A stretch of DNA of 58,335 bases. Origin: Methanomicrobiales archaeon (lineage in GTDB: Archaea > Halobacteriota > Methanomicrobia > Methanomicrobiales > Methanospirillaceae). Position numbers and translations under genes: made by a program. Location of the stretch: NCBI GenBank assembly GCA_025350045.1, contig JANXYM010000054.1, positions 1-58,335 of the forward strand, in the 5' to 3' direction. The notes beneath the pieces were generated by a model, which ran no database searches, was not told where the DNA came from, and saw only the letters and a list, made by a program, of their open reading frames with translations. Shown here piece by piece: positions 18,321 through 26,537 of the stretch (its first letter is position 1; each line of letters begins with the position of its first letter).

Positions 18321-19172
18321 ATGAATCCCCGTCTCACTCTCACGGTCCTTGTCGATAATACCACGCTCACGGACCAAAATTACTTTAGCGAGGCCGGGCT
18401 CTCGTTCCTCATTGAAACTGCCGGAAAGAAATGCCTCTTTGATACCGGCTTGTCGGGACTGTTCCTTACCAATGCAGAGAAGATGGGAATTAACCTCCGG
18501 GACCTGGACTTCCTCATCCTCTCGCATGGGCATATCGATCATACCGGGGGACTGCTCCCGCTCGCCCGGCACCTTGCCAGTGCAGCACCGGAGGGGAGTT
18601 CCCCCCGGGTGCCGCACCTTATTGCCCACCCCCGCTGCTTCTGGCCCAAAGAAAAAGATGGCGAGAAAAACGGCTCCACGGTAAGCGAGGTAGTGGCACG
18701 GCAACAGTTCCTGGCCAGCTTATCCGCAAAACCGTTCTGGATTACCGATGACCTTGTATTTCTTGGAGAGATCCCCCGGAGATTTGCTTTCGAGCAGGGG
18801 GATCTGGCAATGCGGAAGATTCAGAATCCTGACGGAACCATTGAACCGGATAACCTGGCCGACGACACCGCACTCGCGTTTCGTTCAGAAGAAGGACTGG
18901 TCATCATCACCGGTTGCTCGCACGCGGGGATCTGTAATATTACGGAGTACGCGAGAGAGGTATGCGGGGAACGGAGGGTTGCCGATATTATTGGCGGGCT
19001 CCACCTGATTTCACCGACACCAAAACAACTCGCAAAAACGGGGAAGTACTTAAACCGCCTTCACCTCAACGCCCTGCATGCCTGCCACTGCACATCGCCC
19101 CCGGGGAAACTCGCCCTTGCGAGTTATTGTCCCATGCAGGGGGTTGGTGTGGGCATGAAGTTCGCATGGTAG
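18321..19172 (+). CDS. MBL-fold metallohydrolase (COG1237-like)
   Basis: A 283-residue metallo-beta-lactamase-fold protein. Metal ligands are in LSHGHIDHTGGL (HxHxDH), SGCSHAGICN and the late GGLHLI. The early GLSFLIETAGKKCLFDTG is typical of COG1237, annotated as related to the dihydropterin-ribofuranosylaminobenzene phosphate synthase side of methanopterin metabolism, although its reaction is unsettled. The start at 18321 (MNPRLTLTVLVDN) is chosen because homology begins there. Its operator is shared with the divergent Cys/His-rich gene, suggesting control by metal or redox state. Confidence 0.82.
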   Translation: MNPRLTLTVLVDNTTLTDQNYFSEAGLSFLIETAGKKCLFDTGLSGLFLTNAEKMGINLRDLDFLILSHGHIDHTGGLLPLARHLASAAPEGSSPRVPHLIAHPRCFWPKEKDGEKNGSTVSEVVARQQFLASLSAKPFWITDDLVFLGEIPRRFAFEQGDLAMRKIQNPDGTIEPDNLADDTALAFRSEEGLVIITGCSHAGICNITEYAREVCGERRVADIIGGLHLISPTPKQLAKTGKYLNRLHLNALHACHCTSPPGKLALASYCPMQGVGVGMKFAW

Positions 19173-19322
19173 GTCTCGGCGTATCAAAACCTCTTCTCTT
19201 TTTCGATAATCCAGCAAAACATTCATGACCGGGGATAACCCGTGTCACCTGCCGGCAAGACTGCAGATCTAAGATAATTCCCCCAATGAGTTTTCTGCCG
19301 GAAACAAAAAAAGAAAATTAGT

Positions 19323-20135
19323 TCAGGCAGGGAATTTCCCGAATGAAGAGAACAGGATGGAAAACGGACCTTTTATCGCTACTGCGGCAGTCCCGATTGT
19401 CGTGGTATTGCCGGAGTCCAGCGCAGCTCCCAGGTTATCCAGTGCCCGTGTCTGGTTCGCCATCAGGCTCTGGATTTGTGCCAGCTTATCTGGTGTGAAC
19501 CCGTACAACGTGGCATCGATTTTTCCTGATTTGACCGCATTCCATTTCTTAACGGCATCCGGATATGCCTGCCGGATGGTGGCGACATCCACCTTATCAG
19601 GAGTTTTATCCAGTGCTGCAAGCACAATTGTCTCCATGGGAGCATGGAACCGGGTCAGGTTGTCGATAAAATAATCGATTTTGTTCCGGGTCCTGAGATC
19701 GAGCATGGTGAGGCGGAACTGTTCGAGCCCGGCATGAGCGGCACTGAGATTTCCTTCATTAATCCTCGCGTTCGCTGAATTAATGGTGGCATCCACCGTA
19801 TCGAGATCGGGTTTCCACTGCGGATCCTGCGGCATGGCAGTGTAATACGTTCCCTTGAATGCATTCCACTTCGTGAGCAGGGTATCCATCGATTTTCGCG
19901 ATCCAACCGCGTCATTCTGGGTTGTCAGGGCAAGGACGGGAATATACGCCTGGTCCAGGGCAGCCATATCCGTCAGGAGTGAAGTCGGAGGACTCACTAC
20001 CGGTGCCATTGTTGTAACCGACGGGATCATTGTAGTCTGGGCCGGAGTTACCGGACTGGTACTGGGGGAAGTACATCCACATACAAGCACGAAAACAAGG
20101 AAAATCATGGGGATTATGAAAAATCGGGTTCGCAT
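19323..20135 (-). CDS. Secreted lipoprotein, unknown function
   Basis: 270 residues. The N-terminal signal (FFIIPMIFLVFVLVCGCTS) ends in a lipobox with Cys, followed by a Thr/Pro/Val-rich linker to about residue 50. The rest is predicted all-helical, with repeated patterns of ~30 residues (LDTVDATINSANARINEG; LAQIQSLMANQTRALDNL), resembling helical-bundle surface proteins. It is anchored outside. A TATA element AATATTTATTA lies at 20186-20196 on the minus strand. It is monocistronic as far as can be seen. No family was recognised. Confidence 0.7.
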   Translation of the reverse strand: MRTRFFIIPMIFLVFVLVCGCTSPSTSPVTPAQTTMIPSVTTMAPVVSPPTSLLTDMAALDQAYIPVLALTTQNDAVGSRKSMDTLLTKWNAFKGTYYTAMPQDPQWKPDLDTVDATINSANARINEGNLSAAHAGLEQFRLTMLDLRTRNKIDYFIDNLTRFHAPMETIVLAALDKTPDKVDVATIRQAYPDAVKKWNAVKSGKIDATLYGFTPDKLAQIQSLMANQTRALDNLGAALDSGNTTTIGTAAVAIKGPFSILFSSFGKFPA

Positions 20136-20470
20136 TATTTCACCTCACACTGGAATGGACGATATTTGTCCTATGTGGGTAATAAATATTGGGATAGATT
20201 CAATTTGACTGGCCGGAAGTCCGGAAAAACCCGCCCTTCGCAAGCCACATCACTCGCGGCGTCACAGGGTCGGGAACGGTATACTCAAAAAATCTGTTCA
20301 GGATATTGTTATGGAGGGGGACCCTGACTTCATTAAGAAAGCGTTCACGCGGCCGAAGCCATGGTATAGGGAACTGTGATACAGCGGATGTGAATGGGGT
20401 AATCCACCCCACGGGGTAGTGCCATAAAAAAGGTACCGGACCTGTTGGCCGGTACTGAGATTACGAATGT
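20136..20470. other. Gene-free stretch
   Basis: It holds the lipoprotein promoter (TATA at 20186-20196, minus strand). A rightward open stretch (about 20275-20395, reading LKKSVQDIVMEGDPDF and ending PKPWYREL) looks protein-like but has no start signal. It could be a remnant. No RNA gene or repeat was seen. Confidence 0.3.
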
Positions 20471-20800
20471 TCACGGGGTGTTTTTACCGTTCCCGCAGGA
20501 TCCGTCATGAAGGCGAAGCATCGAGCGAGTCTGTTTCTGTTCACCATTGCACTGGCCGTCACCGGAACACGGAACCCCTGCTGTGCTCTTTGCACCGTTC
20601 TGCTGCATTCCGTGGCGGTACTGTTCCTGGGCACCATTACCCTGCTGACCTGACTGGTTCACACAGTTCTGTCCATCCTGCAGGCACTGTCCCTGACCGG
20701 ACGCTGAACCGTTGCTGTTCCCCCCGGATCCTGCTGCCAATACTGTGGCAGGGACGAGGATGAGTGCAATGACCGCACATATAAGGATTTTTTTATACAT
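20471..20800 (-). CDS. Secreted Gln/Asn/Gly-rich protein
   Basis: A 109-residue protein with a clear signal peptide (MYKKILICAVIALILVPATVLA). The mature part is low in hydrophobics and rich in Gly, Gln, Asn and Ser, with six cysteines (GQCLQDGQNCVN, GVPCSGDGQCNG, GSCGNG). The start at 20800 has AAGGAGGT eleven bases upstream, a strong ribosome site. It is divergent from the HTH gene at 21011. Such proteins occur in Methanomicrobiales beside membrane-tethered regulators; a cell-surface role is likely but not specified by sequence. Confidence 0.65.
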   Translation of the reverse strand: MYKKILICAVIALILVPATVLAAGSGGNSNGSASGQGQCLQDGQNCVNQSGQQGNGAQEQYRHGMQQNGAKSTAGVPCSGDGQCNGEQKQTRSMLRLHDGSCGNGKNTP

Positions 20801-21010
20801 GGTTTTTAACCTCCTTGTGGTTGCCGGCCTCGCGGACTTTTGTAGTTCCGTTATCTGGCCGGTCCTGCATCCTAGGTCAACAGCCAGTAATAAACGATTT
20901 CCCGGAGCGGCAGCTACATATCGCATTTTCACACCTGTATTGGAAAAAGAGTGGCTATTTGCAGCATTCTGCAACATTATATAATTCCCCTTTACTATGC
21001 ACTGAGTAGG

Positions 21011-21796
21011 ATGAAACCGGGACTTGTTATCCTTGCACTTCTCATGATGGCACTGGTTGCGCTGCCGCTCGCACCGTATGGTGAGAGCGTAAGCTCCGGT
21101 ATTTCAGACCCGTTCCCGGGCAGAGGGGGGATGGGCCATGCATATCGCTACGGGACAGGGGCAGGATCCGTAATGGCCCCCGATACCGGGGTGCATGGAT
21201 CCGGACCCATGCCCCAGGCCGCACGCCACGGACAGGAACAGTCCGCCCGGTCCTCCGTGCAGCAGGAACTCAATCGCGATCCTTTTGACTGGAACACTAA
21301 GGTTGGGAGGATACGGTTCCACGGCTACCGGCGCCTTACGGGAAAAAATATTCTCGAACAGGAAAAAAGGCACAGGATCTACTCAACCATTCTTATGAAC
21401 CCGGGGATTGATGTTGTAGCCCTCGCATCAATGACCAGCATAAACCTTCACACATTGCGATACCATCTCTCGTACCTTGTACATATGGGGAAGGTTGCCT
21501 GTATCATACAAGGCGGGGCGCATCACTTCTTCGAGAATCATGGCCGGTATGCCCATGCGGATCAGCAGCAGATCCTGTTCCAGAAATATCCGACTTCACA
21601 CAACATTATCACCCTCGTTGCGGAAAATCCCGGGATCACCCGGGGAGAAATAGCCGTTCACCTGGGACTTGCCGGGCCTTCGGTTACGCGATGGATGCAG
21701 CGGCTGATAACAGAAGGCATGATAACGGAAGTGCACGAAGGGCGTTGTGTCCGGTATTATTCTTCACGGTCTCAGAATATCGCATTGGTTTCATGA
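21011..21796 (+). CDS. Membrane-anchored protein with two winged-helix domains
   Basis: 261 residues. An N-terminal hydrophobic segment (VILALLMMALVALPLA) is followed by a Gly/Pro/His-rich stretch to about residue 100 and then two winged-helix domains. The first (about 120-177) reads HRIYSTILMNPGIDVVALAS; the second (about 193-253) reads NIITLVAENPGITRGEIAVH. Tandem wHTH domains of this type are common in archaeal regulators. The arrangement suggests a regulator held at the membrane, but a single N-terminal helix leaves the topology open. It may control the divergent secreted-protein gene. The start ATG at 21011 follows a weak site; an ATG at 20951 is in frame. Confidence 0.7.
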   Translation: MKPGLVILALLMMALVALPLAPYGESVSSGISDPFPGRGGMGHAYRYGTGAGSVMAPDTGVHGSGPMPQAARHGQEQSARSSVQQELNRDPFDWNTKVGRIRFHGYRRLTGKNILEQEKRHRIYSTILMNPGIDVVALASMTSINLHTLRYHLSYLVHMGKVACIIQGGAHHFFENHGRYAHADQQQILFQKYPTSHNIITLVAENPGITRGEIAVHLGLAGPSVTRWMQRLITEGMITEVHEGRCVRYYSSRSQNIALVS

Positions 21797-21981
21797 ACGG
21801 TTCTCCCTTTAAATGGGAATCATGCCCGGATACCGGGTAGCTTTGAAAAATAAAAACAGGATAATGGAAATAATCTGCAAAAAAGAAAGCCGGTCCTGCT
21901 CAGCGCTCAGGTCCTCTTTTTTGTTCCAATGTTCCTGCCAGAATGATACCTCTGGTAATAGTAACACTTTAGGAAATGTTC

Positions 21982-22278
21982 CTACTCCGTATCACAGGCT
22001 TTCTTATCACCGGTCGAGAGACAACTCCTGATGTTCCGGAAAAACTTCACGTGCAGGAGCAGATGCAGAATGAGCAGGGCAGCGAACGCCAGGCTCGTGA
22101 AATTGTGCATGGTGATCCATTGGGTACGGGCAATCCCAAGATAGCTTGCCGCAATACCGGTTCCGCGTCCACCTCCCTCCGGGAGAACCAGATACAGTAC
22201 AAGACCGGTAACAAGCGATGGAATGAATGTGATCAGGCAGCCGATATCGACGATTGCATTGAGTGTAATGCGTTTCAT
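21982..22278 (-). CDS. DUF4405-type membrane protein
   Basis: A 98-residue protein with two or three membrane helices (NAIVDIGCLITFIPSLVTGLVL, in parts; LAFAALLILHLLLHV). Histidines in MHNFTS and LHLLLHVKF are placed as in the DUF4405/cytochrome-b-like family, where they may bind heme. The start at 22278 (MKRITLNAIVD) matches the usual start of the family. The C-terminus is short and soluble with two cysteines. Its upstream neighbour on the strand is the DUF2892 gene 240 bp away; no operon is certain. Confidence 0.65.
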   Translation of the reverse strand: MKRITLNAIVDIGCLITFIPSLVTGLVLYLVLPEGGGRGTGIAASYLGIARTQWITMHNFTSLAFAALLILHLLLHVKFFRNIRSCLSTGDKKACDTE

Positions 22279-22515
22279 GAATCTATTCTCAGGGTCAGTG
22301 AAGGTGTCCAGGCAGATAAACCTGATGGGAATCACCGCGGGTCTTAGGGAATTTTTCCCTTTAAGAAAAAGAAACTCGACAGATCCTGATAATCCAAAAA
22401 AGCCGTGCTACAGGAAAATGTCCGGAAAGGAGCCGGTAAAAGTACGCAAAGGATGTGCCGGGTTGAAAAATGGGCTTTTTTTAAGGGGAAACCTCCCCTC
22501 AACCAGGTGTTTTTA

Positions 22516-22734
22516 CTATTTTCCCAGCGTGTTCATGCCGAGGAGTGAATACAATGCACAGGTTCCAACGGCTCCGGTGACCAGTACGATCAGGCCGACA
22601 AGCGCAACGAGATATGACCACGGCGCTGCAACCATGTTCAATGCAAATACCCCAATGAGTACAATCCCGAGTATGATCCTGACCACACGGTCGATCATGC
22701 CAACATTCTTTTCACCAATCTTCAAACGTTTCAC
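22516..22734 (-). CDS. DUF2892 membrane protein
   Basis: A 72-residue protein with the DUF2892 layout: an N-terminal amphipathic part (EKNVGMIDRVVRIILG) and two membrane helices (IVLIGVFALNMVAAPW; LVALVGLIVLVTGAVG) ending CALYSLLGM. The family is often linked to rhodanese or sulfide metabolism, but its function is unsettled. A second DUF2892 gene lies at 25944. Downstream (22483-22498) a hairpin AGGGGA/TCCCCT could end the transcript. Confidence 0.75.
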   Translation of the reverse strand: MKRLKIGEKNVGMIDRVVRIILGIVLIGVFALNMVAAPWSYLVALVGLIVLVTGAVGTCALYSLLGMNTLGK

Positions 22735-22817
22735 CTTAATGGGTGATCAGGATGTAAGTGGATAAAAAGGTAACGGGTTCAAAGGATCCGTATGCAACAC
22801 AGGATTTGAATTTAGGA

Positions 22818-22965
22818 ATACCTATGTAGGATCCAGCATCAAACAACAAATACACTCATCCAATGCGACCGCTGTGGTGAGATGGTGACAGAGCACCGGG
22901 CCCGGGTCCGTAACGGGAAGTTTATCTGCATGCCCTGTGCCGGCGGGTACGGCAGAGGCTGGTGA
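22818..22965 (+). pseudogene. Remnant of a FmdE-type zinc-ribbon protein
   Basis: A short rightward frame without a start codon reads LIQCDRCGEMVTEHRARV, then NGKFICMPCAGGYGRGW and a stop. The CxxC...CxxC pattern with GEMV and ICMPC matches the C-terminal zinc finger of FmdE/FwdE-like proteins of methanogens. The ~130-residue N-terminal domain is absent, and a TAG lies just upstream in frame. It is best seen as the tail of a deleted gene. Confidence 0.6.
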
Positions 22966-23091
22966 AAGAGAGCAGAAACGGGCCGGGGACCTTGCACCCG
23001 AATCCCAGTATAGGGGGATCTGTCTCGCGGTGATCCCAACCGATCTTCCCAGCGGAATCCGGTTCAGCCCCCTTCGCCAGTACGTTACTGG

Positions 23092-23385
23092 CGGTGACAA
23101 AGGGGAATCGCTCCCAAGCCCCAAAAAAGCCCTTTTTAGCCCGGCGACCGTGCTACCCCCCCGGCCACCTCCCGTTTTGCCTCCCATAAGCGTACATTAG
23201 CGTTTCTCAATCGGCACTAAAACTTTCCGTTTTGCCTGAATCCCAAGCAAAATGGGTCTTTTAAAAACATGTGTAAAAGTGTACCGTTTTTTGCAGTCAG
23301 GGAACAAAAAAGAGCGAGACGGAGCCCGCACTGGGCCCGGATTGCCCCTTCCGGGATCCTCTTTCCGGAGGGTACCAAAAAAACC
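23092..23385 (-). repeat. Dispersed 290-bp repeat, copy C
   Basis: Copy of the element at 9381 with the core at 23188-23217 and hairpin CCCGGA/TCCGGG. The minus-strand frame reads GNPGPVRAP, KKRYTFTHVFK and LVPIEKR-stop in one continuous frame without a start codon. It lies about 113 bp after the end of the leftward ACR3 remnant, again on the 3' side of a minus-strand gene. Confidence 0.8.
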
Positions 23386-23497
23386 TTGTTGCAGGCACCA
23401 TAATCCGTATTCATGTACCCTTCCGTCGTCCCTGAACGTGTGGAGTTATGGATGCAGATGAACAGGATTTTTTTATACGACTTTTCCCCGTATCATT

Positions 23498-24172
23498 TCA
23501 CCGCAGCGACGGGCTGCACGTGCCGTCATTCTTTCCATCATACCATTTCTCCCTGAGCCAGAGTGAGACGTTCACGAGCCCGATCAGCACCGGCACTTCA
23601 ACCAGTGGCCCAATCACTGTTGCAAATGCTGCCGGGGATGCGATACCGAAGACCGCGATAGCAACCGCAATCGCAAGCTCGAAATTGTTGGATGCAGCAG
23701 TGAACGAGAGTGAGGCGGACTTCTGGTAATCGACCCCGAGACGGTGGGAGATCCAGAAACTTGCAAAGAACATGATGATGAAGTAGCAGAGCAGCGGGAT
23801 CGCGATCCTGACTACATCGAACGGCACGTTCACGATATATTCGCCCTTCAGCGAGAACATCACGATGATGGTAAAAAGCAGGGCAATGAGCGTGATCGGC
23901 GAGATCTTCGGGATGAAGACCTGCTCGTACCACGCTTTTGATGTCATGCGGAGCAGGGAGTACCGGGTAATCATACCGGCGATGAACGGGATGCCGAGAT
24001 AGATGAAGACACTCTCTGCTATCTGGAGCATAGTGATCGAGACCGCAGAACCAACCCCGATACCGAGCAGGGGTGGCAGGTACGTGATGAAGAACCAGGC
24101 ATAAACCGAGTAGAAGAAGACCTGGAAAACCGAGTTCAGGCCCACGATTGCGGCGCAGTACTCGCAGTCTCC
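23498..24172 (-). pseudogene. ACR3-type arsenite efflux permease, 5' truncated
   Basis: The frame encodes the C-terminal ~220 residues of an ACR3 arsenite permease (family about 350-400). It has five or six membrane helices and the conserved [17 protein letters not shown] and [14 protein letters not shown]. Homology begins at [17 protein letters not shown]; upstream the frame is unrelated and soon stops. A GTG at 24145 could start a shorter protein, but the helices holding the conserved cysteine of the transport path would be missing. Directly divergent is an ArsR remnant cut at the same place, so both ends arose from one deletion or recombination. Confidence 0.75.
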
Positions 24173-24419
24173 CTCAAAACTCGAAGAGAAGAGCCGGGTA
24201 TTTCACGCGCTGGCCGATCCCCTCCGCTTAACCATCCTCTATCTCATAAAAGATCAGCCGCTCTGTGTCTGCGTCATCAACCGTTTCACCCGCCTCTCCG
24301 GTTCCAGGCTCTCCTACCACCTCAATATCTTAAAAGAGGGGGGCCTTATCGAAGGAGAATATCACGGTAACTGGATCATCTACTCGCTGACGGATCCCGG
24401 GCGGGAATATCTCCGGTAA
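24150..24419 (+). pseudogene. ArsR-family regulator, 5' truncated
   Basis: A rightward frame reads [18 protein letters not shown], then DQPLCVCVINRFTRLS and SYHLNILKEGGLIEG and ends GREYLR-stop. This is a nearly full ArsR winged helix with the CVCV arsenic-binding motif. No ATG, GTG or TTG is in frame upstream; the frame is open back to a TAG but runs through the antisense of the ACR3 gene. An ATT at 24147 is the only conceivable start. The pair looks like an ars operon collapsed by a deletion at about 24172. Confidence 0.7.
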
Positions 24420-24441
24420 TCCCGGCAGGACCCTTCCTCTT

Positions 24442-25731
24442 TTACCGGAACACCAGGTATTCCAGTGCCGCGGCAACAACGAAGATCCCGATACCTCCGA
24501 GGGCGATGGGTAGCGTATAGTTCTTCACCACGGTTTTGATATCATCCCCGGTGGTTCGCTGGACAAGCCAGAAGAAGGGATCGGTCACGTAGGATACAAC
24601 ACATGACCCGGCACCTATGAGAAGGATGAGCGGGAGCGGGTGGATTGCACCTACGACCGCAGAACCTGCAAGGACTTCCGCCGTGATCACTGCAGTCACC
24701 ACCCGTGATCCCTGCGCAGTCTCGATTAATGCAGCGAGGATGAAGGGCACAAGAATGACGGGGATCAGTAGAGTCAGCTGGCCCAGGGCGATCTGGGCAA
24801 ATCCACTTTTGACAATCACAAAGCCGAGTGCCCCTGCCCCGCAGATGTCAAAGATGATCAGACCGGCATGCTTGGCACCCTGTGACAATCCCGGTGCCCG
24901 CGCTGCTGAAGGCGCAAGGGCAATTGCCGTAACAGCACCGACAAGCATAATGAAGTTGATCATGCTCACCTGCGACAGGTGCAGGATGAGAAAAGCGACC
25001 GGAATGGCGATCAGGATTGCAATAAACGGGGCCCATGCCCGCCAGTGAATACCCGGGTGCAGGACCGGAGTTGCGGCCGCGGGGCTTTGAGGAGGCAGAG
25101 CATCCGGTTTATCTTTTTCCGTGGTGAAAGCAGCCGGATGGACAAACCGGAAGTACAGGAGGATTCCCCCTAGCAGCAGGAGCGAGAGCGGGATGGATAC
25201 GGCATCAAAGGTAAACGGACTCATGCCGGCTGAGAACGCTTCATAGAGCGGGATGACGACCGGCGTGGGGTATATGAGGGCATACGAGATGATGCCTCCC
25301 ACCGCAGCAAGATAGAGGAGCACGTTGCGCTTCGTCCTGTCTTTCTCAAGGCTGTCGAGGATAGGGTTTAACATGATATACGCGGTGATGCAACAGGTGA
25401 TCGGCACGGACAGGAGATATCCCGATACCCCGGCAATCACCGGCGGATTTTTCACGTATTTTCGGATATCGGCAACGATCTCCTCGATCTGGTGCTGCTC
25501 CTGCAGGAGTTTTGCAATAACTGCCCCGCAGAGAATGATGATGCCAAATGCGGAAAAAACCTTGCCGATTCCCGCGATGATCCCCAGCATGGTTGCATCG
25601 GGGGTCATACCCGCAAGGAGCCCGAACAGGACTGCCCCGCCAATCAGGGTAAAGAACGGGGAGATCCGGTACCACAGGCTGACGATGGTGATGAGGGCGA
25701 GGGTGATCACAAACGCGAGGAGAGGATCCAT
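24442..25731 (-). CDS. GntP-family permease
   Basis: A 429-residue integral membrane protein with about 12 helices, starting MDPLLAFVITLALITIV. It belongs to the GntP (gluconate:H+ symporter) family, which in bacteria takes up gluconate and related sugar acids; archaeal substrates are not established. Recognisable parts are GGAVLFGLLAGM, the LSVPITCCITAYIM segment and the late TDPFFWLV. A cytoplasmic loop (about 205-225) is charged and Pro-rich. The start at 25731 is chosen because the upstream 20 codons are not hydrophobic or conserved. It is single, with remnants downstream. Confidence 0.75.
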   Translation of the reverse strand: MDPLLAFVITLALITIVSLWYRISPFFTLIGGAVLFGLLAGMTPDATMLGIIAGIGKVFSAFGIIILCGAVIAKLLQEQHQIEEIVADIRKYVKNPPVIAGVSGYLLSVPITCCITAYIMLNPILDSLEKDRTKRNVLLYLAAVGGIISYALIYPTPVVIPLYEAFSAGMSPFTFDAVSIPLSLLLLGGILLYFRFVHPAAFTTEKDKPDALPPQSPAAATPVLHPGIHWRAWAPFIAILIAIPVAFLILHLSQVSMINFIMLVGAVTAIALAPSAARAPGLSQGAKHAGLIIFDICGAGALGFVIVKSGFAQIALGQLTLLIPVILVPFILAALIETAQGSRVVTAVITAEVLAGSAVVGAIHPLPLILLIGAGSCVVSYVTDPFFWLVQRTTGDDIKTVVKNYTLPIALGGIGIFVVAAALEYLVFR

Positions 25732-25943
25732 GGTTAGTATACTTGTAAACGGGTAGAAAAAGACTTGGAAACGTGTCGGGAGTTCGCGCATGCCGGACTA
25801 CCCTGCCGGGGTCTGACAGGAGAAGAAACGGGCAAAATTACTTCTTCCCGGGATCGTCGACCGCTTCACGGCATATGTCGATGCAGCGGGAACAAGATAC
25901 AGACATAGCAGTTCCCGGCAACAATCCCTGTTGAGATAATCCA

Positions 25944-26291
25944 ATGATGTTTAGTGAATTTAATGTCGGGATCCTGGAACGGATGATCCGGATTATTCTC
26001 GGAGGTTTCTTGTTAACCGTTGCAGTAACATATATTTACAGTCCCTGGTCATTATGGGCCGGTATCCTTTTGTTTATTGGAGCATGCGGCTCTGTTGAAA
26101 TCCTCTTTTCCGGTGTCGACTTATTTCATTCAGCTACTATGAGGGTAACCCCCTCTCTCCCCCAAAGGGGGAGGCAGCCCAAGGGGAGCATCCCCTTGAC
26201 CCCCGGTTTTTCATCAACCTTTCTGTGGGCCATCGTTATATTGGGGGATGCCCGATCGGCTCCTGCCCGATGTACACTCTTTTCAGAGTGA
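25944..26291 (+). CDS. DUF2892 membrane protein with repeat-derived tail
   Basis: The first ~65 residues (FNVGILERMIRIILGGFLL, two membrane helices, ACGSVEILFS) are a DUF2892 protein like that at 22516. From about residue 70 the frame runs into a hairpin-rich sequence (TPSLPQRGRQPKGSIP) that is not part of the family. The tail of ~45 residues therefore looks acquired when a repeat or terminator region replaced the original stop. The start at 25944 or 25947 is uncertain. Confidence 0.65.
   Translation: MMFSEFNVGILERMIRIILGGFLLTVAVTYIYSPWSLWAGILLFIGACGSVEILFSGVDLFHSATMRVTPSLPQRGRQPKGSIPLTPGFSSTFLWAIVILGDARSAPARCTLFSE
26157..26215 (+). terminator. Two tandem hairpins, terminator-like
   Basis: Perfect stems CTCCCCC/GGGGGAG (26157-26173, loop AAA) and CAAGGGGA/TCCCCTTG (26180-26198, loop GCA) are followed by CCCCCGGTTTTT. 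They fall inside the extended DUF2892 frame. They may be a transcript end or an intergenic repeat. Confidence 0.35.
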
Positions 26292-26537
26292 ATACTGCGG
26301 AAGATTCGTAACATTTTTCTGGAGTGCTCTCCGGCATAGCTGTTTTTCAGCCTGCCGGCAAACGGACGCATTTTTGCGGTTCGAGGTATTGATTATCAGC
26401 AATTTCGGACATCATGCAAAGTTCCACCCTGTTGTCAGGGATCCCGGGATTTTGCCTGAATGCATTTAATAATGGGATGCACCAAAGGTTGCCTTACAGG
26501 CACCCCCTCTGATACCGGTGCCGGGAGTTGCAGCACC

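Noticed and set aside
22822-23187. A 121-codon leftward frame beginning MGGKTGGGRGG
   Set aside because: It runs from repeat C through the antisense of the FmdE remnant and has no recognised domain.
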